Assembly (NCBI GenBank): GCA_964602985.1
Contig: CAZRTJ010000005.1
Span: forward strand, 62,001-126,000
Reading direction: 5' to 3'
From: CAYZJB01 sp964602985
GTDB taxonomy: Bacteria > CLD3 > SB21
DNA: 64,000 nt
How positions within the stretch are numbered: position 1 is the first letter of the stretch; each line of letters starts with the position of its first letter. The notes under the pieces were generated by a model. That model was given only the letters and a program-made list of their open reading frames with translations, did not search any database and was not told the DNA's origin. Positions 16,891 through 26,269 of this stretch are shown piece after piece. The position numbers and the translations under genes are program-made.

Positions 16891-18030
16891 ATGGCCGCTC
16901 TAACAACCGACGAACTCCGTCGGTATTCGCGTCACCTCATTCTCCCGCACTTTGGAAGAGAAGGACAGGAAAAGCTTAAGTCCGCTCGTGTCTTGGTGAT
17001 CGGCGCCGGTGGACTGGGCAGTCCGCTGCTTCTGTATCTCGCCAGCGCGGGAGTCGGTCACATCGGCGTCGTCGATGAAGATGTTGTCGATGTGTCCAAT
17101 CTGCAACGACAGGTTCTCTACGCCACTCACGATGTCGGCCGCGCCAAGGCCGAGGTTGCCGCGGAGCGCATCCGCGCCCTGAATCCACACGTATCGGTTG
17201 AGACCTATCCAGTGCGATTGAATTCCGACAATGCCATGTCCATTATCGGATCGTACGACGTGGTCGCCGACGGAACCGATAATTTTCCCACGCGATACCT
17301 AACTAACGATGCCTGCGTGCTATTGGGAAAACCGCTGGCGTATGCTTCGATCTTCCGTTTTGACGGGCAAGCGTCCATTTTCAATGTACCACGTGCGGAT
17401 GGAAGCCGCGGGCCGAACTACCGGGACTTATTTCCGTCCCCGCCGCCGCCCTCCTCCGTCCCCAGTTGCGCCGAGGGAGGCGTTTTGGGCGTGCTTCCCG
17501 GAATGATGGGATGCATCCAAGCCAATGAAGTAATCAAGGTGATCACGGGAATCGGCCGTCCGCTCAGCGGTCGACTCCTGCTGTTTGACGCACTCCGGTT
17601 CGAAACCCGTATGATCGAATTTGCTTGCGATCCCAAGAATCCGCTAAGCGGCGACCACCCGACGATCACTGAATTGATCGACTACGAAGGCTTCTGCGGA
17701 CTCCGCGGCCAGACGACTCGAGGAATTGCTGTAGAAGAGCTTCAGATCATGATTCAGGAAGGGCGTCCTTTTCAACTCATCGACGTGAGAACAAAAGAGG
17801 AATACGATCTGGCCAATCTCGGCGGCATCCTCATTCCACTCGCCGCGCTACAGGAGCATTTGTCCAAGATCCGACGGGATTGTCCGGTGGTCGTTCATTG
17901 CAAGACCGGAATACGAAGCGCGCAAGCCGTGTCGCTCCTGCAGCAACAGGGCTTTCACAACGTGAGCAATCTGGAAGGCGGGATTGTCGCATTTGCAAAA
18001 TCCTTCCGCCCGGACTTGATCGTCTACTAA
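16891..18030 (+). CDS. MoeZ/MoeB-like adenylyltransferase with C-terminal rhodanese domain
   Basis: These E1-like enzymes adenylate and sulfurylate the C-terminus of ubiquitin-like sulfur carriers (MoaD, ThiS, CysO). The N-terminal ThiF domain shows RYSRHLILPHFG, the nucleotide loop VIGAGGLGSPLLLYL, the SNLQRQVLY arginine and SCAEGGVLGVLPGMMG. The C-terminal rhodanese (from about residue 285) has LIDVRTKEEYDLAN and the active-site loop VVHCKTGIRS with the persulfide cysteine. Positions that hold zinc cysteines in MoeB are NYRD and NPLS here, so the structural zinc site is missing, as in part of the MoeZ subfamily. The napA molybdoenzyme at 60464 is a potential ultimate beneficiary. Confidence 0.92.
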   Translation: MAALTTDELRRYSRHLILPHFGREGQEKLKSARVLVIGAGGLGSPLLLYLASAGVGHIGVVDEDVVDVSNLQRQVLYATHDVGRAKAEVAAERIRALNPHVSVETYPVRLNSDNAMSIIGSYDVVADGTDNFPTRYLTNDACVLLGKPLAYASIFRFDGQASIFNVPRADGSRGPNYRDLFPSPPPPSSVPSCAEGGVLGVLPGMMGCIQANEVIKVITGIGRPLSGRLLLFDALRFETRMIEFACDPKNPLSGDHPTITELIDYEGFCGLRGQTTRGIAVEELQIMIQEGRPFQLIDVRTKEEYDLANLGGILIPLAALQEHLSKIRRDCPVVVHCKTGIRSAQAVSLLQQQGFHNVSNLEGGIVAFAKSFRPDLIVY

Positions 18031-18034
18031 AGCA

Positions 18035-18059
18035 AAAAGCCGCCCCGAAGGCGGCTTTT
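18035..18059. terminator. Bidirectional intrinsic terminator
   Basis: AAAAGCCGCC and GGCGGCTTTT pair perfectly around the five-base loop CCGAA. It is five bases after the MoeZ-like stop and 20 bases beyond the converging TPR-lipoprotein gene, so it can end both transcripts. Confidence 0.9.
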
Positions 18060-18078
18060 CTTGTCGTATCCAAATGTC

Positions 18079-18621
18079 TTAACGAAAACTCTGATAGAGT
18101 CCTTCCAAAGCTGCGAGTAACGTCGCCGGCTGACTGTCCGCAACGGACACGCCGAGGGTAGTGAGAATTTGCACCACACGGGTGTAATTGCCCTGGTGAA
18201 ACTGCCCGTACCCTTCATGAACCAGCAAGTCACTCGCAGTGACAGTACGGTCATGCGTAAAAACATATGAAGCGTTGCGTCTCACGACAAACTGTGCGCG
18301 TGCCACGGTTTGTGCGTGTTGCGTTTTCGCGAAGGCAATCGCAGTCCATCCGGCGTACGCATCCGTGAGAGAATCGCCGGCCACGACCGCAAAGTACGCA
18401 TCCGACGCATCCAGCGAATCCACCGACATGCGCATCGTTGTCCAACCCAGACCCACGTATGCCTCTCGCTCGTCCGGAATCAGTTCCGTAAACGCCGCGT
18501 GGGCGTCAGCGTATTCTCCTGCACGAAATTTCTGCCAGGCGACATCCAGTGGATCATCCTCACCGCACGCACTGAATAGCAGTCCGAGCGCAACCACACA
18601 CACTGCCCATTTCTTCATCAT
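18079..18621 (-). CDS. TPR-like lipoprotein of unknown function
   Basis: The 180-residue product has a lipoprotein signal (MMKKWAVCVVALGLLFSACG) with Cys19 lipidated. The mature part begins with helical repeats: AWQKFRAGEYADAHAAFTELI, then EAYVGLGWTTMRM and GYGQFHQGNYTRVVQIL, which resemble tetratricopeptide helices. I chose ATG 18621 because GAGGAG lies about eight bases upstream; an earlier ATG at 18648 lacks one. It is 42 bp downstream of... no, it precedes the giant T9SS cargo gene stop on the same strand order: the giant gene ends upstream of it in coordinates (18664) and is transcribed first. It may act in surface assembly, which is speculation. Confidence 0.8.
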   Translation of the reverse strand: MMKKWAVCVVALGLLFSACGEDDPLDVAWQKFRAGEYADAHAAFTELIPDEREAYVGLGWTTMRMSVDSLDASDAYFAVVAGDSLTDAYAGWTAIAFAKTQHAQTVARAQFVVRRNASYVFTHDRTVTASDLLVHEGYGQFHQGNYTRVVQILTTLGVSVADSQPATLLAALEGLYQSFR

Positions 18622-18663
18622 TTGCCGCTCCTCACTTTTCATTTTCAATATATTCTTCTTCCT

Positions 18664-21600
18664 TTACTTCAGCAACAGCATCTTCCGCGAGACCACTCCC
18701 TGGGAGGACTCGAGGCGATACAGATAGACGCCGCTGGCCACCTGCCGGCCCAGATCGTTTCGGCCATTCCACACCACCGTGTGATAACCCGCCCGGCGGC
18801 TGCCGTTGAACAATTCGGCGACTTTCTGACCGAGAATATTGTATACGACCAGACGCACTCGACTCTCATCCGGCAGACCAAACTGAATAGTCGTTGTCGG
18901 GTTGAAAGGATTCGGGTAATTTTGCGACAGCTCGAGTTTCTTCGGCAAGAACGCATGGTCCGGATTGTAGAAAACGGCGAACGTTCCGCCTCGTCCTGTC
19001 TTGAACTGCACTGCACCCGACTGTCCTTCCCCACCCAAATATTCCCACGTGTCCCCGACGCGTTCGTACACTCCGACTTTGCGTTCGTCATAGGACGCAT
19101 CCGTTGCGCGGTTCGCAGCAAGCGCCTTGGCATCGTACGGGACGGTCACCGTCAGGCGATCGCCCCTGTTCATATCGGTCGTCAGCAGGAGGTCCAGATC
19201 ACCCAAAGACAACCAATTGGCAGTCGCGGCCTTCTGCATGCCCAAAGTCAGTTCATCCGCACGATACGACCCGAGGAGGAAGCCGTCGGAGGACACGCCG
19301 CCTTTCGGTATGCCGACTCTTACTCCATCAAATTCGCCTGTCAACGCCTTGCTGGTCAGCGAAAGGACAGAGTACGTCTTCGAGGCTGTGGCCGGATTGC
19401 CGACCGAATCCTGCGCGGAAACATCCAGCACCAGCGAACCCGTCGAGCGGATCGCGTAGGAAGTCGAGAATACCCGTGAATTGGAGCCCGTCATAGTCAG
19501 ATTCGTGGTACCACCCAACGTCGCCGTACCGGTGATGCCGGCCAGACCTTCATTGGAGACCACGACTAATTGCACGCTGCTCTTGGCAATCGTACTGCGC
19601 AGGACTCCCAGCGTCAGAACGGGCGGCACGTTTTCCAGGCCCGTACCTCGCAACACCACACGAAGTGGCGTGCCGCCGGTCGAATTGGAAGTCACCTTCA
19701 GCGTATCGATCCGCGATCCGGTTTGCTGAGGTCGGAACCACACGGTCAACTGGAGCGAGTCATTCGACGTACCAATCGTATCAGGCAGAACGACTGCGTC
19801 TGATCGGTAGTCTGTGGTTGCATTCTGGATCTGACTCACGATCACGTTGCCAATCGTTGCCGTCAGTTTAACGACCGCCGAAATACTGTCGCCCACACGC
19901 GTGGGAATATAATCGATCGCTGTGACTCCGGAACCCAGCAAACCGGCGGCTACGATGCCGTTCCCATGAAGAATGATCACCAGAGGATTCGTGGCCGATG
20001 AATTGGAGAACTCTATGGTGTCCGCATACGAACCCAGAGCGGTCGGCGCAAAGCGGACGACAGCGCGCATGGTGTCGCCGGGCGCTACAGTGTCGGGCGT
20101 CGAGAAATTCGACGAGACTGCCGAGAATGGAACTTGCGGAGGTGCACCGGCGCTGGGAAAGATGACAATGCCGTTCTGCGGAATAATCATCAGGGTTTGG
20201 AAGGCGCTGTCGCCAAGCACTACGTTGCCGAAATCAAAATCGGTTCCGTTGGGCGTCGACAGGACCCCCAGCAGAGGTATGAACATGGCCAGTTCGGAAG
20301 AATGGCCGGCGCTGTCCTGCATCGCGGTAATGATGTCGCCCGACCCAAACGAGACCGTGGCCGTCCAATCCCCGGACCCATTGGCCGTTGTGGTTGCCAG
20401 GATCGTGCGCCCCTGGTTACCGTGCAGCCGGTCCGCATAAACCTGAACGAATGCATTCGGGGCCGACTTTCCGGTCACAGTCGTCGCAGTCACACTGGTG
20501 ATCCGCGGCGGCGCGACACCTTTCTGAACTCCATCGCCGGGCTTGAACAGAATACCGCCCCATTGATTTTCAAGAATCAGGTTCTGCCAAAACACATTGC
20601 TGTCCGTCAGAGCGCCCGCGACGCCAATTCCCGCCTGGCCATTAAAGGCAATGATGTTGCCCTGGACCGTATCCGCGGTCGATCCGCTGTGGAGATCGAC
20701 GCCCATCCCCAGATTGGGGATCGGCAACACGCCCGTCACGTCCGTCCCGATGTAGTTACCCGCGATCCTCGTGCGGTAGGTGCTGTCCATCGAGATTCCA
20801 CTTCGGATATTACCCGAAATAACATTGCGCATGCCGGCAGTGCCGTCACCAATCCAGTGATCTTGAGAGGTTGAACCGAAATAATCGCCCAAGATGAGAA
20901 TGCCCGATCCATTGCCGATCGGCGCTGTCCCTGCCGCGTTGGTGCCAATGTTGTTCCTGAACATGCGAACATATTCAGCGCTCTGAATCAGTATGCCAGC
21001 GCCCGCTGTGTCGCCGCCGGCATCCACGTAAAAGTGTCCCGAAATGACATTCTCATATACAAGGCTGGAATCGGCGCCTCCGAAGATCGTCACACCGTCC
21101 ATGCCGTTCTTGCGATTCTGATTGCCCGTTATGTCAACACCTACATAATTACCGGCGATAATGGAGTGGGGCGCATCAAAACCTTCGATGACGACTCCGC
21201 TGAGTCCATTACTGCTGATCAGGTTACGACCCGTACCAGAAGCGTCACCAATCTCATTGTATCGCGCCGGTCCCCAGATGCCGAATTCTTCCGTGACATA
21301 GTACCCGGAAATTCGGACACCGTGACCGCCATTTCCAAGAGAGGTTGAGCCACTCTGGTCGAGACCGACGATATTGGCCTTCACCTTGTTGAAATTCGAG
21401 GAGTCTCCGGGACTGTCTCCACCGCGAATCCAGATGCCATCCAATGCATTGGCAGAAATGACATTTCCAGTGTTGGCAGCATTACTACCAATCCAGTTCC
21501 TGCTTCCACCATGCATGATGATGCCGGCACCGGCATTTCCGAGGGGCGTGACGCCATCGGCTCCGAGACCGACCAGATTGTTGAACACCTTGCAGTCATT

Positions 21601-24600
21601 TGAGAATTCTATTTCAATCCCCGGCGAATCGTTTTCGTTATTGCCGGACACGACATTTCTGCCTTGTCCGGTGGCGTCTCCGATGTCCGTCTGATTGGAC
21701 AAATTGACATGGATACCGCCCCCACCGTTGGACAGAGCCGCCAATCCGTTGGCGGTGGTACCGATGAAATTGCCCAAGATGTCGTTGTAGTCGGCTGCGT
21801 AAATCTCCACGCCTTCCTCAAAGTTGCCGGAGATCAGATTGCCGGTGATTTTATTATTCTCCGCCCCGTTCTTGATTTCAACGCCCTTCTTATTCTCGGT
21901 GGGGAACTGACCTGTGATGTCCGGGCCGATGTAGTTGCCGGAAATATCGTTGTAGTCCGTGCCGATACCCTCCACCAGAACTCCGAACCTCTCATGGCCT
22001 GCAAATACATTTCGCCCGAATGACGTGTTGTCGCCGATCATGTTGTATTGGGCGCCGTCTGCGATTTTGATTCCACCTGTCGCGGACCGGAGTTCGACGC
22101 CATCCGTTCCAAAGTAACAGGATGTAATTCGGTTATTTTGAGCGTTACTGCCGCTGATCACGACGGATGTGTCGAAGCCCAGAAACCGGAAGCCTGATAG
22201 ATGATTGTCAGACATGGTGATTCGGAAAGCGTTGGTCAGTATGGATCCCAGCAAAGTCACATCCGGAACACCGTCGTTGTTGAGGTCGCCATTGATGCGG
22301 GTGTTGTCGCCATTGACGGCGATCGGCCCGTAGGCGTCGTTCACCTCCAATTTTTCTCCGGCTAACGAGGCGTGGATTTTGATGGAATCGGGGCCCGCGT
22401 GGAAGACCGCCGCATACCAGGTCGCAAATCGAAGCGTTCCAGGTTCAGTTGCGCTGTCGTGCGTTTTTGTCACGACCAGGGAGTCAGAAATCACAATATT
22501 CATCGCATTGGAGAATGGACCGGTGCGTCCGTTCAAGTCCTGTAAGGCCGTCACAAACAGCCCTTGGGGCACGGTCACGCTCAATGACCAGCTCCCTCCA
22601 CCATCTGACGTGGTTTCGCCGAGATAGAACTTGCCTTCATCGCCAATATCCGCATACACATGGATCTTCGCATTTGCATTGGCTGTCCCCAGCACTGTAT
22701 TGGGCAGAAGGCTGGTTACTGCCGGGGCAATCGGATCCCCCTGCTGTCCCGCGTAGACCTTGATGCCGGATGCAGGATGATCGAAGATGGCATTGCGGTA
22801 CATGATCACGCTGTCCACGTGGCCCGAGCCGCTGGACTGAATCACAATACCCGTATCATTGTCCGCGATCCGGTTGAACGCGATGGAATCGCCGATAATG
22901 TTGTCATTGAAGGCGCTCAGATGAATTCCATGTCCGGTATTGCCGACACCGACCGCGAATCCGTCTTTGTTCGTGCCGATGTAATTGCCCAGAATTTTGT
23001 TGCCGATAACACGAAAGCTCTGAGTCGAAATACGAATCCCCGCGCCATTATTGCCGCTGATCAGATTCCGGCCGTCAGGGAATCCGGTACCGATCCAGTT
23101 ACTGTCCGAGTCCTCGATCTCGACGCCCTCGTCATTCCCTATGCTGGAAGTGCCGCCGATATTTAGACCAATCGTGTTTTGATACAGACGGTGGTGGGCG
23201 CCTCCGAGGATAGCCACACCGGTCGCATTGCCGCTGATGACGTTGCCGCTCCCCGGAGTCGTTCCGCCGACAAAGATATCAAACGAATACTCCAGCCGAA
23301 TTCCCGCGCCGTCATTTCCCGCATCGTTATTTCCGGACTGGTCCGTTCCGATCCGGTTCGACTCGATCCAGCTGTCATACGAATCCTGGAAGTAGACGCC
23401 CTCCGAACTGTTGAAGGAAATCGTGTTCCCTTCGGCCACGGTCGGTCCGCCGATTCGATTGAATTTAGAATTATTGACAAAAACACCGTGACGCGAATTT
23501 CCAATGGTTCCGCCTGCCGGGTCGACGCCGATGAGGTTCCCGACAATCACGTTCGAGTCGGAGCCGTCTATCGTTATCCCATCTACATAATTCCGGCCGA
23601 TGTAATTTCTTTCCTGGACATCGGATGAACCGATCTGATTGGCGTTGGAACTGTCGAGCAGAATTCCGCTCCCTGCGTTCGAATGCGCTAGCATGTAAAT
23701 ATCGACGCCGATGTAGTTGCCGCGAATGCCGGTGCCGCGTGCGCCGTTCTCAAGAAGAATTCCTTCGGCTCCGTTTGCGCCGATCACATTGCCGAGATTG
23801 GAAGGACCTCCGATGAGCGTTCCGATAGCCTGATCGACACGAATCCCAACACTAAAATTACCCATGTCGCTATTCCCGCCCGGATCCAGGCCGATCTTAT
23901 TGCCTCTCACGCTGTTGGAATCCGTCCCCACGCCGGAGATGACTATACCTTCTTGAAGATTGTTGGAAATCGTATTGCTCTGAGTGGAATAGTCGTCGCC
24001 AATCACATTGTGATGAGCGCCTCCATCCACAAGAATTCCGATATAGTTCGGCTGAGGCGTGCCGGTAAAGTCCAGGCCAAACCAGCAACGTCGGATGATG
24101 TTGTTATGAGCGCCCGTACCTGAGATCCTCAGACCTGCATTGCCGGCTGCGGAATTCCCGCCGATTCGAAGTTCTTCGAGGACATTGGAGTGAGACAAAA
24201 TCGTCAGCCCGTGTTCTCCGGCCGACAGAGAGGACGCATTGATGCTTGTCGAGCTATTAGAGATAATCGTGGTGAAGGGGTCCGTCAGCGCCGGTAGCTC
24301 GCTGACCAGATCGATTTCACCGACGTTATCGAACTCAATACGATCCGCGCCGGGCCGAGTGTTGGCGGTGTCCAGAGCCGCGCGGAAACTCCCGGCTCCG
24401 GCGTCATTAAGATTCATCACCCGGATCGGTTCATTCAGGTTGCCTGATGAGACGGATGCAACCGTGATGTATGCGCCATTCGGCACAGAGACATCATTCT
24501 TGTCAACCTTGGTCGGGTCCCAGTAGTTGTCATTGGTCAGGACGCTCGCATTGCTGAAGTCGCCGTCCGTGTCGATCAGAATCCGCATCGAGGAAGGATC

Positions 24601-25623
24601 CGAGACCACCAGTGGGGTGACGTCAAACGACAGATTCACCTGATGAGGCGGTCCCTCCGTCTCCACTCGCCACACCCGCGAGAGTCGACGGGCGACCCCA
24701 AACGGCAATCCCGTAGTCACCGGGGCATACGGTCCATCGTCATGCCCGAAGAGAACATGTTCGCCGGGATTTAAGGACTGCGCATTCCACTCGGTGAGGG
24801 CCAGGAGATCGGACTTCGCCGATTCCGTCTCGCCGTACGGCCATGCGTCCTCTCTGACCCCTGCCCATATGGCGCGAAGATCAGACAGAGTGAGTGATGG
24901 CATCGGAATCGTGGATGACGGACGAAGAAAATTGCCTTTCAGCACGCCCGTCCTGGCCGCAGGGGAGCCGTCCGTCAAAGTACCGCCACCGACTTCATCC
25001 ATCTTGTAATACAGAAGTAGATTCGCATAATTCGGATGTCCTGCATTCAGCGGACGATGCACCCATTCACGGATGTCGTCCGGACCAACCACGCTACCGA
25101 AGACTCTCAACTCATCGATCGTACCGATGAGTGAATCGGAGGGGGCCGCCAAGCGCCGTCCCACAAGTGCGGAATCCGTGCTGAGGGGGAATGTCACGAT
25201 CGCGATGTTGCCTCCGTCGTCAAGACCGTTCACGTAGATTTCCGACTGCCCGGATGACGCATCATACGTAGCGGCAACATGGTACCATGTGTTGCTGGCC
25301 ATGACTATGTTCGTCCCTGCAGCAGTATGGGTTCCTGATCCACCGTCCACCTGCAGGTAAACATAGCCGCCTTGCGCCAGCGTCTGAATTCCAAAGGAGA
25401 TTCCATTCAGGTCCCCGCTCCGAGGCTGACTAAAGATGATATGGTTGTTTGGCGTCGTCGCATCCGGAAGCAGGACCCAGGATTCGATGGTGAAGTTGGA
25501 ACCGTTCAGCGGCAACGCAGAGACCCTTGCGTGTCCTCCATCCAAGTCGAGAGCCCGGACGGCGGTTTGGGACCACAGATTGGAAACGGACAGGAAACTC
25601 GAAAGCAGTAACAGTATCCTCAT
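18664..25623 (-). CDS. Giant beta-helix surface protein with LamG domain and T9SS sorting domain
   Basis: The 2319-residue product has a signal peptide (MRILLLLSSFLSVSNLWSQ). A LamG/concanavalin-like domain spans about residues 20-215. Two duplicated modules follow. Each starts with a GS/TLRFA or GSFRAALDTAN motif (about 408 and 1054), continues as a long right-handed beta-helix of NosD-type repeats (N-x-I-x-G-N-x-I-G), and ends with an Ig-like PNTVLGTANANAKIHVYAD element (about 975 and 1710). A HYDIN/ASPM-like domain (FDFGNVVLGD) lies near 1800. The last 90 residues (NYPNPFNPTTTIQFGLP, VYNILGQKVAEL, SGVYLYRL) are a T9SS type A sorting domain, so it is probably exported and anchored on the cell surface. 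ATG 25623 has GAGGAGAAG upstream. Confidence 0.93.
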   Translation of the reverse strand: MRILLLLSSFLSVSNLWSQTAVRALDLDGGHARVSALPLNGSNFTIESWVLLPDATTPNNHIIFSQPRSGDLNGISFGIQTLAQGGYVYLQVDGGSGTHTAAGTNIVMASNTWYHVAATYDASSGQSEIYVNGLDDGGNIAIVTFPLSTDSALVGRRLAAPSDSLIGTIDELRVFGSVVGPDDIREWVHRPLNAGHPNYANLLLYYKMDEVGGGTLTDGSPAARTGVLKGNFLRPSSTIPMPSLTLSDLRAIWAGVREDAWPYGETESAKSDLLALTEWNAQSLNPGEHVLFGHDDGPYAPVTTGLPFGVARRLSRVWRVETEGPPHQVNLSFDVTPLVVSDPSSMRILIDTDGDFSNASVLTNDNYWDPTKVDKNDVSVPNGAYITVASVSSGNLNEPIRVMNLNDAGAGSFRAALDTANTRPGADRIEFDNVGEIDLVSELPALTDPFTTIISNSSTSINASSLSAGEHGLTILSHSNVLEELRIGGNSAAGNAGLRISGTGAHNNIIRRCWFGLDFTGTPQPNYIGILVDGGAHHNVIGDDYSTQSNTISNNLQEGIVISGVGTDSNSVRGNKIGLDPGGNSDMGNFSVGIRVDQAIGTLIGGPSNLGNVIGANGAEGILLENGARGTGIRGNYIGVDIYMLAHSNAGSGILLDSSNANQIGSSDVQERNYIGRNYVDGITIDGSDSNVIVGNLIGVDPAGGTIGNSRHGVFVNNSKFNRIGGPTVAEGNTISFNSSEGVYFQDSYDSWIESNRIGTDQSGNNDAGNDGAGIRLEYSFDIFVGGTTPGSGNVISGNATGVAILGGAHHRLYQNTIGLNIGGTSSIGNDEGVEIEDSDSNWIGTGFPDGRNLISGNNGAGIRISTQSFRVIGNKILGNYIGTNKDGFAVGVGNTGHGIHLSAFNDNIIGDSIAFNRIADNDTGIVIQSSGSGHVDSVIMYRNAIFDHPASGIKVYAGQQGDPIAPAVTSLLPNTVLGTANANAKIHVYADIGDEGKFYLGETTSDGGGSWSLSVTVPQGLFVTALQDLNGRTGPFSNAMNIVISDSLVVTKTHDSATEPGTLRFATWYAAVFHAGPDSIKIHASLAGEKLEVNDAYGPIAVNGDNTRINGDLNNDGVPDVTLLGSILTNAFRITMSDNHLSGFRFLGFDTSVVISGSNAQNNRITSCYFGTDGVELRSATGGIKIADGAQYNMIGDNTSFGRNVFAGHERFGVLVEGIGTDYNDISGNYIGPDITGQFPTENKKGVEIKNGAENNKITGNLISGNFEEGVEIYAADYNDILGNFIGTTANGLAALSNGGGGIHVNLSNQTDIGDATGQGRNVVSGNNENDSPGIEIEFSNDCKVFNNLVGLGADGVTPLGNAGAGIIMHGGSRNWIGSNAANTGNVISANALDGIWIRGGDSPGDSSNFNKVKANIVGLDQSGSTSLGNGGHGVRISGYYVTEEFGIWGPARYNEIGDASGTGRNLISSNGLSGVVIEGFDAPHSIIAGNYVGVDITGNQNRKNGMDGVTIFGGADSSLVYENVISGHFYVDAGGDTAGAGILIQSAEYVRMFRNNIGTNAAGTAPIGNGSGILILGDYFGSTSQDHWIGDGTAGMRNVISGNIRSGISMDSTYRTRIAGNYIGTDVTGVLPIPNLGMGVDLHSGSTADTVQGNIIAFNGQAGIGVAGALTDSNVFWQNLILENQWGGILFKPGDGVQKGVAPPRITSVTATTVTGKSAPNAFVQVYADRLHGNQGRTILATTTANGSGDWTATVSFGSGDIITAMQDSAGHSSELAMFIPLLGVLSTPNGTDFDFGNVVLGDSAFQTLMIIPQNGIVIFPSAGAPPQVPFSAVSSNFSTPDTVAPGDTMRAVVRFAPTALGSYADTIEFSNSSATNPLVIILHGNGIVAAGLLGSGVTAIDYIPTRVGDSISAVVKLTATIGNVIVSQIQNATTDYRSDAVVLPDTIGTSNDSLQLTVWFRPQQTGSRIDTLKVTSNSTGGTPLRVVLRGTGLENVPPVLTLGVLRSTIAKSSVQLVVVSNEGLAGITGTATLGGTTNLTMTGSNSRVFSTSYAIRSTGSLVLDVSAQDSVGNPATASKTYSVLSLTSKALTGEFDGVRVGIPKGGVSSDGFLLGSYRADELTLGMQKAATANWLSLGDLDLLLTTDMNRGDRLTVTVPYDAKALAANRATDASYDERKVGVYERVGDTWEYLGGEGQSGAVQFKTGRGGTFAVFYNPDHAFLPKKLELSQNYPNPFNPTTTIQFGLPDESRVRLVVYNILGQKVAELFNGSRRAGYHTVVWNGRNDLGRQVASGVYLYRLESSQGVVSRKMLLLK

Positions 25624-25837
25624 GACTTCTCCTCGCGATTAGTCAATTACGATTGAAATTTCTTTTTGCGGTGCAGACTCTTAACATCCACTAGTCGGAT
25701 GACCCATTCGATCATTTTTTCGGTGAAAATGCATGAAAACCATAGCCAGAATATGCTAAAGCACGCGGGCTAGCGGTGACCGGAATCACTTTCTGTCACG
25801 GTATTGTACAGAAATGTATACGGCTCGACCCCGAGCA

Positions 25838-26269
25838 TCATCGACTTTGCTCAACTGAGTCTAACCTCTGACGAATGTCATCTGGAAGTGGGGTTTTTAA
25901 GTTGGTCCTGTAGTCATAGATCACGATCACTCCCTCACCTTCCGCGACGATCCCACCCAGATTCTCACTGGCGATTGCATAATTCATGATAAATCGGTCG
26001 TTTAGGATATTGCTCGTTCTCGCACCGACCTTCACACGGTCAGGATATCGAAGAGGCTTGCGGAATTTACAGCTGGTGAAACCCAGAATCGGTCCGATCC
26101 CCGTTTCCTGCATGTATTCCCAAAATCCCATTTTCTGGAAGTACAACATCCGGGCGCTTTCGAAATAACGAAAGTAGACGATGTTGTTCACGTGACCAAG
26201 GGCGTCCATTTCGCCCCACGCGACGGGCGTCTCCAGTACGACTGGAAATTCCGACAGCATATTTCCCAT
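25838..26269 (-). CDS. Hotdog-fold acyl-CoA thioesterase (4HBT family)
   Basis: The 143-residue protein fits the YbgC/FadM-like 4-hydroxybenzoyl-CoA thioesterase family that hydrolyses acyl-CoAs. The signature WGEMDALGHVNNIVYFRYFE is intact, with Asp near residue 21 and a following His-Val-Asn. Later strands FRKPLRYPDRVKVGA and AEGEGVIVIYDY complete the hotdog fold. The ATG at 26269 shares its first base with the TGA stop of the M2 peptidase (TGATG), so translation is coupled. The physiological substrate is not evident. Confidence 0.92.
   Translation of the reverse strand: MGNMLSEFPVVLETPVAWGEMDALGHVNNIVYFRYFESARMLYFQKMGFWEYMQETGIGPILGFTSCKFRKPLRYPDRVKVGARTSNILNDRFIMNYAIASENLGGIVAEGEGVIVIYDYRTNLKTPLPDDIRQRLDSVEQSR

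Noticed and set aside
20000..24200. Repetitive pattern in the giant gene that could look like a repeat array or CRISPR
   Set aside because: The repetition is protein-level beta-helix periodicity with diverged DNA; there are no identical repeats with unique spacers.
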